From NCBI GenBank assembly GCA_937930605.1, contig CALHBZ010000061.1, forward strand, positions 1 to 13,214: a DNA stretch of 13,214 nt, given 5' to 3'. Below are positions 1-6,034 of the stretch, one piece after another. The DNA comes from Streptococcus oralis (GTDB taxonomy: Bacteria > Bacillota > Bacilli > Lactobacillales > Streptococcaceae). Made by a program: the position numbers and the translations under genes. Each line of letters opens with the position of its first letter. The first letter of the stretch is position 1. The notes under the pieces are model-generated. The model worked only from the letters and a program-made list of their open reading frames with translations. It was not told where the DNA came from and did no database searches.

Positions 1-91
1 ACAACTTATTATAATATTTTTAAATATTTTTGGTCAGTTACATTATATCACATACTGAGCTAGGAACTCGCTAAACTCAACTGGAGGAGAA

Positions 92-388
92 ATGATACCA
101 CAAGAAATTACTGTTGATTTTTCAGAGCAAATTGTTGAAACCAAAATTAAAATTGAAAGACTTGAAAGCTTAATCTATTATGTTAAAAATCAGAAAAATG
201 CTTTAGAACATTATAAAAAGAGTGATGCTCTTTTGACTGATAAAGTCGGATTAAATTTAAGTGGATTTACACCATGTTCTTTTAACGTTAGTGTTGCAAC
301 ACTCATCCCTTTGCTGGAACAAAACATTGAAGATAATACAGCTCTTATCCATGAGTTGGCTAAAGAACTTGGAATCGAGGTTGAATAA
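92..388 (+). CDS. Hypothetical phage protein, 98 aa
   Basis: I do not recognise this family. The start is supported by a strong GGAGGAG ribosome binding site just upstream of the ATG. Residues 10-45 are charged and helical (EQIVETKIKIERLESLIYY), consistent with a short coiled coil, and a second amphipathic stretch lies at about 68-98. There is no signal peptide, membrane segment or cysteine motif (one lone Cys at about 62). The gene abuts the next one (TAA followed directly by ATG), so the two are probably co-transcribed. Its place just before the late regulator fits the end of a phage early or middle region, where small accessory proteins are common. The reading frame and ribosome binding site make it a real gene with good confidence; its function is unknown. 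Confidence 0.75.
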   Translation: MIPQEITVDFSEQIVETKIKIERLESLIYYVKNQKNALEHYKKSDALLTDKVGLNLSGFTPCSFNVSVATLIPLLEQNIEDNTALIHELAKELGIEVE

Positions 389-592
389 ATGATTACATTT
401 ATTTTAGGCTTATTAATTGGAGCGATAGCGATGTTTTTGATTTATCTGAAACAAACGAAAGAAATAGCAGCTAAAACAATATCAAGCATTTTGGAAGATT
501 GCGTTGAAAAAATAGAATTGCATGAATGGGGTACAGAAAAGATAGTTGAATTTTTAAATAATGCTGCTAATAAATTGAAAAATAAAAAATAA
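389..592 (+). CDS. Small single-pass membrane protein, 67 aa
   Basis: The ATG follows the stop of the upstream gene with no gap; a GAGG about 9 nt upstream can act as ribosome binding site, and translational coupling is likely. Residues 2-20 (ITFILGLLIGAIAMFLIYL) form one hydrophobic helix right at the N-terminus. A mainly helical, charged cytoplasmic tail follows, ending in a lysine-rich segment (NKLKNKK). There is no cleavable signal motif, so an N-terminally anchored inner-face membrane peptide is the most likely topology. Phages often carry such peptides in early or accessory positions, some acting in superinfection exclusion or membrane association of host factors, but nothing here identifies a role. 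Confidence 0.7.
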   Translation: MITFILGLLIGAIAMFLIYLKQTKEIAAKTISSILEDCVEKIELHEWGTEKIVEFLNNAANKLKNKK

Positions 593-601
593 CATCAAAA
601 A

Positions 602-621
602 AAGCCCACGGCAATGGGCTT
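602..621 (-). terminator. Hairpin with minus-strand T-run
   Basis: AAGCCCA (602-608) pairs perfectly with TGGGCTT (615-621) around a 6-nt loop. On the + strand the hairpin is preceded by an A-run (597-603) and followed by CGGCATG, not a T-run. Read on the minus strand it has the classic order GC-rich stem then T-run, so it should stop leftward (antisense) transcription rather than the upstream + genes. It could still act as a 3' stabilising hairpin on the + transcript. Confidence 0.55.
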
Positions 622-628
622 CGGCATG

Positions 629-648
629 ATTGTATCTAATACTATTAT
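629..648 (+). promoter_or_regulatory. Possible promoter before the late regulator
   Basis: TATTAT at 643-648 resembles a -10 box and lies about 25 nt ahead of the regulator start codon, with a good GGAGG ribosome binding site at 658-662 between them. No clear -35 is present at the matching distance, so the promoter is weak, activated, or not real. GTAT (632-635) and ATAC (647-650) form a small dyad around it. Confidence 0.3.
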
Positions 649-672
649 ACCACAGACGGAGGAATCTTTTAA

Positions 673-1074
673 ATGGCGGATAGATTAGATTTGTTATTAA
701 GTGACTACATGACTGGAATGCTTCAAGTTAAAATTAATTCAAGAGAACGATGGATCACTCGTGAGAAACATGAGGAAAGAATCGGAAGTGGTGGGAGTAG
801 TTCAAACACTGCACCACAAGAGCGCAACTATTTGATTAAAGAAGCTGACAAAGAACTTGGTAGACTTAATGACCAGAAACAAACGCTTGACGAATTAATG
901 GAAGTTATTCATGGAACAATTGTAAAGGATGTTATTATCGCTAGATTTAAACATCGGTTATCTTGGTATAAAGTGGGAATAAGAGTTTGCTTAGATGAAG
1001 ACGCTGCAAGAAAACAATACGTATCATTTAAGAAAACATTGAGGGATGGATTATGGAGAAATACTTTGGACTGA
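673..1074 (+). CDS. Late transcription regulator, RinA/ArpU/Alt-like
   Basis: This 133-aa protein looks like the small phage regulators grouped as DUF722/DUF1492 or RinA/ArpU, which include the Alt-type activators of late transcription in lactococcal phages. It starts MADRLDLLLSDYMTGMLQVKI, has a charged and Gly/Ser-rich middle (GSGGSSSNT, about 39-47), a long helix (about 55-80), and a C-terminal region (about 84-130) with the spacing of a sigma-70 region 4-like helix-turn-helix: a VKDVIIARFKHRLSWYKVGI stretch followed by AARKQYVSFKKTLRDGL. Start: GGAGG at 658-662. It ends about 10 nt before the repeats of the presumed late promoter, the classic placing for a phage late activator. Family assignment is from memory of sequence style; the activator role is inferred from family and position. 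Confidence 0.75.
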   Translation: MADRLDLLLSDYMTGMLQVKINSRERWITREKHEERIGSGGSSSNTAPQERNYLIKEADKELGRLNDQKQTLDELMEVIHGTIVKDVIIARFKHRLSWYKVGIRVCLDEDAARKQYVSFKKTLRDGLWRNTLD

Positions 1075-1083
1075 TTTTGCGTT

Positions 1084-1116
1084 CCGTTTTTGACCCGTTT
1101 TTAACCCATTTATTTC
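1084..1116 (+). promoter_or_regulatory. Three in-phase 11-bp repeats, likely activator site
   Basis: CCGTTTTTGAC (1084-1094), CCGTTTTTAAC (1095-1105) and the diverged CCATTTATTTC (1106-1116) follow each other with no gap. The 11-bp period puts each copy on the same face of the helix. The array begins 10 nt after the late-regulator stop and covers the place where a -35 box would sit for the -10 at 1130-1135. This fits a cooperative activator binding next to RNA polymerase. Direct sequence observation; the bound protein is inferred to be the adjacent regulator. Confidence 0.65.
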
Positions 1117-1126
1117 CTGATTTACA

Positions 1127-1135
1127 TGCGATAAT
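1127..1135 (+). promoter_or_regulatory. Late promoter, extended -10 element
   Basis: TG-C-GATAAT (1127-1135) is an extended -10 box differing from TATAAT at one base. No TTGACA-like -35 occurs 16-18 nt upstream; the 11-bp repeats fill that place, as expected for an activator-dependent promoter. Transcription would start near 1142 and give a long untranslated leader before the HNH gene. The -10 lies inside a small dyad, ATGC (1126-1129) and GCAT (1139-1142). Confidence 0.6.
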
Positions 1136-1158
1136 GGTAGCATGAAGTTATCAGCGAA

Positions 1159-1230
1159 AGCAAACAAAATGTAATTCGTTCGGTTGGATATACTTCTAAG
1201 CTTGTTAGGGTTCGACTCCCTGACTTGCTA
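1159..1230 (+). ncRNA. tRNA-like element 1 (degenerate, Arg-UCU-like 3' half)
   Basis: The 3' half reads like a tRNA: a T-loop TTCGACT (1211-1217) closed by TAGGG/CCCTG (one G-U), extendable to 7 bp (1204-1210 with 1218-1224). TTGCT (1225-1229) pairs with AGCAA (1159-1163), so the acceptor and T helices together give 12 bp as in a true tRNA. GTTGGATA (1183-1190), CTTCTAA (1193-1199) and the T-arm occur in the order of D-loop, anticodon loop and T-arm of a tRNA-Arg(UCU), but the D-stem 3' strand and the anticodon stem 5' strand between them are missing. It is probably a decayed tRNA or a tRNA mimic rather than a working tRNA. Confidence 0.4.
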
Positions 1231-1310
1231 TTAAACGTTTATAGCTAAGTGCTTGCGTAAGGATTGCAAGTTAAATGGGTTTCCAATGTTTTTCAGCAGC
1301 TTAGTGGGTA

Positions 1311-1371
1311 AGCAAGGAATAGAAACGACTTCGCTATTAGAAGTTATAGAGTTCGAGCCTCTATCTTGCTA
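1311..1371 (+). ncRNA. tRNA-like element 2 (D-armless fold, 61 nt)
   Basis: A compact tRNA fold without a D-arm can be drawn. Acceptor: AGCAAGG (1311-1317) with TCTTGCT (1364-1370), 7 bp including one G-U. Central arm: ACTTC (1328-1332) with GAAGT (1340-1344), 5 bp around the 7-nt loop GCTATTA. T-arm: TAGAG (1347-1351) with CTCTA (1359-1363) around TTCGAGC. The discriminator is A1371. The loop has C rather than U at position 33 and the variable region is only 2 nt, so decoding is doubtful. A D-arm-like motif GCTTAGTGGGTAAGC lies at 1299-1313 but shares bases 1311-1313 with the acceptor and cannot form at the same time. All stems are perfect or G-U, so chance pairing is unlikely. Confidence 0.5.
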
Positions 1372-1452
1372 TTGTGGGCTTCAAAGCTAGGAGTTCAGTA
1401 TTAAATGGTTTGCGAGGACTTCCATTTGATAGTATGTAAAACTTCGCTTCAA

Positions 1453-1524
1453 ACAGGATGGGTGGCAAGGCGTCACGCTAGTTTCATAAGCTAGAATAGA
1501 ACGGTTCAATCCCGTTATCCTGAA
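1453..1524 (+). tRNA. tRNA with CAU anticodon (Met or Ile2), slightly atypical
   Basis: Folds as a 72-nt cloverleaf. The acceptor ACAGGAT/ATCCTGA has 6 of 7 pairs, with an A-A mismatch at 1-72. The D-arm is GTGG/TCAC with loop CAAGGCG. The anticodon arm CTAGT/GCTAG has one U-G pair and the loop TTCATAA, giving anticodon CAU at 1485-1487. The variable loop is AATAG. The T-arm is AACGG/CCGTT with loop TTCAATC; the discriminator is A1524. No CCA is encoded. Oddities are G instead of U at position 8 and the open 1-72 pair. A 1-72 mismatch is an initiator hallmark, but the anticodon stem lacks the three G-C pairs of initiators, so elongator Met or lysidine-type Ile is more likely. It sits in the late leader ahead of the HNH gene. 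Confidence 0.65.
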
Positions 1525-1587
1525 TTATATTTTATTACAGGTTGTCCAATGGGCAGCCTTTTATTGTTGATGAGAGGAGATGCTATC

Positions 1588-2103
1588 TTGCCAATGACTG
1601 GACGCTGTCGTGAGCCTAACTGCCACGCTGTAGTTATTAGACCACTGCACTATTGTACTAAGCACGCTGATAAAGAAGCAGCATATCAAGCAAGCAGAGA
1701 ACGATGGGCTAATCGTACTGATAATAGTAAACGATACAAAGATTATGATCGAATGAGAAGTAAAAACCCATTTAAAGCAGAGCAACATAAGTTCTATCAA
1801 GGCAAACAATGGCGCTCAATAAGAAAGATTGCACTCAGACGTGACAACTATTTATGTCAGTATTGTTTGAATCATAAGCGAGTAAGAACTGGTAACATCG
1901 GAGACCACATTGTCCCTTATGAGGTAGAGCCTGAGAATAGGACTAACTTAGCTAACATTGCAATAGCTTGTAGCAAATGCCACACAGCTAAGACAAAATG
2001 GGAACAACTTTATTATGGAACTGGAATGGGCAATAAGTTAAAGAATGCTATCCCTATCAGAAATGTAAAAGACTTACCAGATTTTCAAAAAAATATTCGA
2101 TAA
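1588..2103 (+). CDS. HNH endonuclease (DNA packaging associated)
   Basis: 171 aa from a TTG start at 1588, chosen because GAGAGGAGA (1572-1580) lies 7 nt upstream; the frame is open to an ATG at 1549 that has no ribosome binding site. The N-terminus has a zinc-finger-like set (C7, C12, C23, H26). The C-terminal half is the HNH nuclease: CQYC (90, 93), DH at 106-107 (metal and general-base His), NL near 120, and CSKCH (128, 131, 132), so the fold is stabilised by a second zinc site. A basic linker (about 65-85) probably contacts DNA. HNH proteins next to terminase genes are a known part of the packaging machinery of cos phages, where they stimulate cutting of the cos site by terminase. Here the gene lies directly upstream of the presumed cos region and small terminase, which fits that role. 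Confidence 0.9.
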   Translation: MPMTGRCREPNCHAVVIRPLHYCTKHADKEAAYQASRERWANRTDNSKRYKDYDRMRSKNPFKAEQHKFYQGKQWRSIRKIALRRDNYLCQYCLNHKRVRTGNIGDHIVPYEVEPENRTNLANIAIACSKCHTAKTKWEQLYYGTGMGNKLKNAIPIRNVKDLPDFQKNIR

Positions 2104-2230
2104 TTTTTAATAACCCTCCCCCGTATCTTTTCATAGGGAAACCACACACATAGGTATCATCATGCGTGAAAACCCAATTTTGAAAATTTTTATATAGGGG
2201 GGGTCAAAACACTAAAAGAAAGGAGAAAAA
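2104..2230 (+). other. Probable cos packaging region
   Basis: This non-coding 127-nt gap lies between the HNH and small terminase genes, the usual site of cos in HK97-like cos phages. It holds a C-run block ACCCTCCCCC (2113-2122) and a G-run block GGGGGGGT (2197-2204) that form an imperfect inverted repeat about 75 nt apart, the palindrome AATTTT-G-AAAATT (2176-2188), and an AT-rich flank. GC tracts this pure stand out in the AT-rich window. The exact nick positions cannot be read from sequence. The ribosome binding site AAAGGAGA of the small terminase ends the region. Confidence 0.5.
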
Positions 2231-2707
2231 ATGACAGCTAAGAAGTTCAAAGACAGTAATGATGGGAAGTTGTCCTATCGTGCACCTAAGCACCTTTCTC
2301 CTCTCGCAAGTGCTTGTTGGCGTAAAACTGTTCCCTTTCTTGAGGAACAAAAGCCAGTTGATAAGATTGATTCGTTTTTAGTTGAAATGTACTGTACTCA
2401 GTATGAAATTTATAGAAATTCATATGAACATCTAAAAAAACATGGTGAGGTTCAAGAAATTTATAAACCAGTTCAAGATATGACTGGTGAAATTATTGAC
2501 CGACAATTTCAAGGTTTCAAACGTAATCCAATGACTCAAATTTACTCAGATGCAATAAAAAATCTTACAAAAATTGGTTCTGAGTTAGGGTTATCTCCAA
2601 AATCACGTTCTGAATTGATAGATCTTAACATGCAAGATACAAATGAAAAAAGCACTAAAGATAAGATGAAGGCATTCTTTGATGGAGGTGATGACGATGA
2701 TTACTGA
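2231..2707 (+). CDS. terS: Terminase small subunit, P27 family
   Basis: This 158-aa DNA-recognition subunit of the packaging motor binds the cos region and recruits the large subunit. The sequence matches the P27 family in layout: an N-terminal basic segment, the LSPLASACWRKTVPFL block (about 22-37), a helix with DSFLVEMYCTQYEIYRNSYEHL (about 47-68), an IYKPVQDMTGEIIDRQFQGFKRNPMTQIYSDAIKNLTKIGSELGLSP-type core (about 77-123; the K/RNP motif is typical), and an acidic C-terminal tail (GGDDDDY). Start: AAAGGAGA ribosome binding site. The end overlaps the large subunit start by 11 nt, indicating translational coupling. Length is usual for the family. Confidence 0.92.
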   Translation: MTAKKFKDSNDGKLSYRAPKHLSPLASACWRKTVPFLEEQKPVDKIDSFLVEMYCTQYEIYRNSYEHLKKHGEVQEIYKPVQDMTGEIIDRQFQGFKRNPMTQIYSDAIKNLTKIGSELGLSPKSRSELIDLNMQDTNEKSTKDKMKAFFDGGDDDDY

Positions 2708-4667
2708 GTTAGCTCCTACAAAAATAATGAATAATCTTATCATTGAATTTAAAGTTGATTTAACGCAGGACCACAACGTCTTAGGAGCTTATCATAGTAT
2801 TGATTTTTCAGGAATACGTGCTAAATATAGAGACCCTGGCACAAGATATGCATTCGCAGTATTAGACGGTATAACAAAATCTGGATATCTAACAAAATTA
2901 GCAGCATTTAGACATTTAAGAGACCTTCAAAGAATTGGGCGTGAAGATTTTCCTTACAGATACTCTAAAAAGGAAATAAAAAATTTACTAAAAGTTGCTT
3001 CAGTTGTCCCGAATGTTGATACAGGCGAACCAACTGAGCTAATGTCTTGGCAAAAATTCATTATGTGTATGCTGATAGGCTGGAGGAATAGCGAAGGTGG
3101 AAAAAGGTTTACTGTCGCTATAATATCAGTATCTCGTGGGCAAGGTAAAACTTATATTCTAGCAATTTTGATGGTTTATTCATTTTTATTTGAAAGTCTT
3201 GGTTTATCAAATCAGGACTTTTTAGTTTCCTCGATAAACTTTAAACAGACAAGCAAATTGTTTGGATATGTTAAGACGATGCTTAAGACAGTTATAAAAA
3301 TTGAACCATTTAAAACAATTGCTTCTGAAACAGGGTTGACTGATCGTTCTATTCTGAATGATGAAGTTGTCATGAAGAAAATGAATAATAAAATTCGTGC
3401 TATTTCTCATGAAGCTGGTCAATATGATAGTTTTCACTTTACAACTGCTATTTTTGATGAAATCGGAGAGGTAACTAATAGAGAAAAAATTTCTAAAATT
3501 GTTTCTGGGCAAGTTTTGGTTAAAAATCATCAGTTTGTACAAATTTCAACTTCCTATCCAGACCCTAGCGTTCCTTTTAGAAAAGACCAAAAGACACTTC
3601 AAGAAGCTATGGAGAAAGATTGGGATAGAGAAGCAGATACTTCTTTATGTTTGGTATGGGCGCAAGATGATTTATCAGAAACATTCGAGCCAGAAACTTG
3701 GGTAAAATCAAACCCCCTTCTTGAATTGGAAGATAAAAAAGATATTTTACTAAAAGGATTGATTGACAAGCGAAACAGTGACTTATTACAAGGAACGCTA
3801 CACGATTTCCAAACTAAAAACCTTAATATGTGGCTTCAACAAGATGTAGATAGTTACTTAAATCTTGCTGATGTTGAAAAAGCGATTATTCCTGAATTTA
3901 GCATTCATGGGCAACGCTGTTATATAGGCATTGACTATTCAATGATGTCAGATAATACAGCGATTGCTTTCGTTTTTCCTTATTTAGATGATGAAGGAAA
4001 GCCTAAGTGGCATGTTGAACAGCATTCGTTTGTTCCATTCCAAAGAGCAGGTTCAATTGATGCTAAAGAAAAACAAGATGGTATTAATTATAGAGAACTA
4101 GAAAAATATGGTTTTTGTACAGTTACAAGCCACCAACAAGGCCTAATCAATGATGATGAGGTTTATGAATGGATTGTTAATTATATTGAAGATAACGCAT
4201 TGGATGTTATCTTTTTTGGTTATGATGCAATGGGTATCACAAAAGTAATTCAAATGCTCATGAATAATACGGGCTATAATTTACAACCTATCCGTCAAAG
4301 AACGAGTGAGTTGAAAGACCCTACAAAATTTTTACAAAAACTATTTGTAGAGGGATCTATTAGTAGGCTAGATGATAAAATCATGGAAAAATCGCTTTTA
4401 AATGCGGTTTTACGTGAAGATTCAATAGGAATACAGGTAGATAAACGAAAAGCAACTTTAAAAATTGATGTTGTTGATGCGATTATTGATGCTTTATTTC
4501 AAGGGATGTATCACTTTGAGGATTATGGTATGGCAAATGATAAGAGTTGGCAAGTTGAGCACATGACACCAGAACAAGTAAAAGAATGGGTTACTAGCCA
4601 AGAATCTGGCTTGTTAGACCTTGATGATGAAATAGATGATGATTGGGGATTCGATGAAGATTTTTAA
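2697..4667 (+). CDS. terL: Terminase large subunit
   Basis: 656-aa ATP-driven DNA packaging motor and nuclease. The start is ATG 2697, because GGAGGTG (2684-2690) lies 6 nt upstream; the frame is open further to a TTG at 2679. ATPase domain: Walker A-like SRGQGKT at about 146-152, and Walker B IFDE at about 252-255 with the catalytic Glu. C-terminal RNase H-like nuclease: acidic residues in YIGIDYS (about D413), FFGYDAMG (about D510) and KIDVVDAIID (about D591/D594). Length and order fit phage HK97-like terminases (Terminase_1 type). Expressed with the small subunit through an 11-nt overlap, and its tail overlaps the next small gene. All key residues are present, so it should be active. Confidence 0.95.
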   Translation: MITELAPTKIMNNLIIEFKVDLTQDHNVLGAYHSIDFSGIRAKYRDPGTRYAFAVLDGITKSGYLTKLAAFRHLRDLQRIGREDFPYRYSKKEIKNLLKVASVVPNVDTGEPTELMSWQKFIMCMLIGWRNSEGGKRFTVAIISVSRGQGKTYILAILMVYSFLFESLGLSNQDFLVSSINFKQTSKLFGYVKTMLKTVIKIEPFKTIASETGLTDRSILNDEVVMKKMNNKIRAISHEAGQYDSFHFTTAIFDEIGEVTNREKISKIVSGQVLVKNHQFVQISTSYPDPSVPFRKDQKTLQEAMEKDWDREADTSLCLVWAQDDLSETFEPETWVKSNPLLELEDKKDILLKGLIDKRNSDLLQGTLHDFQTKNLNMWLQQDVDSYLNLADVEKAIIPEFSIHGQRCYIGIDYSMMSDNTAIAFVFPYLDDEGKPKWHVEQHSFVPFQRAGSIDAKEKQDGINYRELEKYGFCTVTSHQQGLINDDEVYEWIVNYIEDNALDVIFFGYDAMGITKVIQMLMNNTGYNLQPIRQRTSELKDPTKFLQKLFVEGSISRLDDKIMEKSLLNAVLREDSIGIQVDKRKATLKIDVVDAIIDALFQGMYHFEDYGMANDKSWQVEHMTPEQVKEWVTSQESGLLDLDDEIDDDWGFDEDF

Positions 4668-4845
4668 AAACTTATTTTCTTTAATTTGGAAAATATTTGA
4701 TGTACTTATGTTTATTGCTTTTGCAGTAACCATAACAGTAACAATGTTTATGTGGAATATAACAGCTGGTGGCGTTACTTTATCAGTTGTTTTTATTTTA
4801 GCAGGATTAATTTCCGAGTTTATAGAAAAGAAGGGAGGTGATTGA
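4654..4845 (+). CDS. Small membrane protein, DUF1056-like
   Basis: 63 aa from ATG 4654; an in-frame ATG at 4636 is possible but lies deeper inside terL. The pattern is KIFKNLFSLIWKIFDVLMFIAF, then TITVTMFMWN, then GGVTLSVVFILAGLISEFIEKKGG: two hydrophobic helices (about 8-31 and 36-53) with a short turn, ending in charged residues. This matches the DUF1056 family found between the large terminase and portal in many Firmicutes HK97-like phages; its function is not known. The gene overlaps terL at its start and the ribosome binding site of the portal gene lies inside its last codons, so translation of the three is tightly linked. Confidence 0.75.
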   Translation: MKIFKNLFSLIWKIFDVLMFIAFAVTITVTMFMWNITAGGVTLSVVFILAGLISEFIEKKGGD

Positions 4846-4847
4846 TT

Positions 4848-6020
4848 TTGCCAATATTAAACTTTATCAACCAAACAAATGATCCGCCAGAAGTTGGCAG
4901 TGTTCAAAGCTATTTTCCAGATGGAAATGATGCGCAAATAATGGAAAGTTTGCTTGGTGATAATAATGAATGGGTTTCAGCTCGTGCAGCATTAAGAAAT
5001 TCAGACTTATTTTCTATTATCTTGCAACTATCTAGTGATTTGGCAATAGTTAAAATCAATGCTGAAAAGAAAAAGAATCAAGGAATCATTGATAATCCAA
5101 GTACTAATGCTAATAAGCATGGGTTTTGGCAATCAATGTTTGCGCAGTTGCTTTTAGGAGGCGAAGCATTCGCTTATCGTTGGAGAAATGCTAATGGCGC
5201 TGATATGAAATGGGAATATTTAAGGCCATCTCAAGTAAATACTTATTATTTCGAGTATGAAAACGGAATGTATTATAACGTTACTTTTGATGACCCTAAG
5301 ATAGATCCTATTTTTTCAGCTCCTCAAAGCGATTTAATTCATATGAAACTACTATCAATTGATGGTGGTAAAACTGGAATTAGTCCACTTTACTCTTTGA
5401 GACGTGAATCAAAAATACAAAGAGCCTCTGATAGATTAACACTTAGTTCATTGAATAGTTCATTAAATGTTCCTGGTGTACTTACTGTTAAAGGTGGTGG
5501 ACTTCTTAGTGATAAAGATAAAGCATCTCGTTCTCGTTCGTTTATGAAACGTTCAAGAAGTGGTGGTCCTGTAGTATTAGATGACCTTGAAGAATTTACT
5601 GCACTAGAAATTAAATCAAATGTAGCTCAATTGTTAGCACAAACTGATTGGACTTCTAAACAATACGCCAAAGTATATGGATTATCTGACAGCTTTGTTG
5701 GTGGTCAAGGAGATCAACAATCATCAATCCAAATGATGACTGGGCAATATGCAAGCGCCTTAAATCGCTTTTTAAGACCAGCTATAAGTGAATTGGAGTA
5801 TAAGTTAAGCGACCGAATAAGCGTTAACATGAGACCAGCTATTGACCCTCTTGGTGATAATTACTTATCTACTATTAGTACTGCTACAAGATGGGGTGCA
5901 TTAGCTGAAAATCAAGCTACATTTGTCTTGCAAGAAGCAGGATATATTCCTAAAGACCTACCAGCCCCTGAAAATACAAATAAAAAGACAACTGGCCAAA
6001 GTAATGAGCCAGTACCATAG
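4848..6020 (+). CDS. Portal protein, HK97 family
   Basis: 390 aa from TTG 4848, chosen because GGAGG (4834-4838) is 9 nt upstream; the earlier TTG at 4842 would be only 3 nt away. The portal is the dodecameric ring at one vertex through which DNA enters and on which the connector and tail assemble. Family signs include the PNxxANKHGFWQSMFAQLLLGGEAFAYRWR region (about 85-115), the DLIHMKLLSIDGGKTGISPL block (about 162-181), the SRSRSFMKRS...GGPVVLDDLEEF segment (about 228-250), and TDWTSKQYAKVYGLSDSFVGGQGDQQSSIQMMTGQYASALNRFLRPAISELEYKL (about 265-322), all typical of HK97-type portals. Length is normal. Confidence 0.93.
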   Translation: MPILNFINQTNDPPEVGSVQSYFPDGNDAQIMESLLGDNNEWVSARAALRNSDLFSIILQLSSDLAIVKINAEKKKNQGIIDNPSTNANKHGFWQSMFAQLLLGGEAFAYRWRNANGADMKWEYLRPSQVNTYYFEYENGMYYNVTFDDPKIDPIFSAPQSDLIHMKLLSIDGGKTGISPLYSLRRESKIQRASDRLTLSSLNSSLNVPGVLTVKGGGLLSDKDKASRSRSFMKRSRSGGPVVLDDLEEFTALEIKSNVAQLLAQTDWTSKQYAKVYGLSDSFVGGQGDQQSSIQMMTGQYASALNRFLRPAISELEYKLSDRISVNMRPAIDPLGDNYLSTISTATRWGALAENQATFVLQEAGYIPKDLPAPENTNKKTTGQSNEPVP

Positions 6021-6034
6021 GAAAGGAGGTGGTC

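Larger units (their letters stand above)
1142..1587 (+). other. Non-coding late leader region
   Basis: There is no credible protein gene in these about 446 nt between the predicted late transcription start and the HNH start codon. The region holds three tRNA-like elements (1159-1230, 1311-1371, 1453-1524), a CTTGC/GCAAG hairpin (1252-1256 with 1266-1270), a CTAAG/CTTAG pairing (1245-1249 with 1300-1304) and AAATGG/CCATTT (1403-1408 with 1421-1426). It would be the 5' end of the late mRNA, so the elements lie in a transcribed, structured leader. Confidence 0.55.

Noticed and set aside
10..15. TATAAT near the window start as a promoter of the first gene
   Set aside because: The -35 would lie before the window, and such boxes are frequent by chance in AT-rich DNA; it cannot be tested here.
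1090..1095. TTGACC as a -35 box of the late promoter
   Set aside because: It is 34 nt from the -10 at 1130, twice the needed spacing, and is better explained as part of the first two 11-bp repeats.
1299..1313. GCTTAGTGGGTAAGC as the D-arm of a complete canonical tRNA
   Set aside because: It matches the D-arm consensus, but no 7-bp acceptor upstream pairs with the 3' end at 1364-1370, and 14 extra bases separate it from the central arm.
1549..1587. ATG 1549 or ATG 1570 as the HNH start
   Set aside because: Neither has a ribosome binding site, and the strong GAGAGGAGA at 1572-1580 lies inside the extended frame, pointing to the TTG at 1588.
1561..1809. Minus-strand open frame of 82 codons opposite the HNH gene
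   Set aside because: It is the complement of the zinc-finger/HNH coding region, has no ribosome binding site or recognisable protein, and overlaps a confident gene fully.
3222..3542. Minus-strand open frame of 106 codons opposite terL
   Set aside because: Lies wholly within the terminase ATPase domain on the other strand; its Asn/Phe/Ile-rich product is what antisense of AT-rich coding gives.
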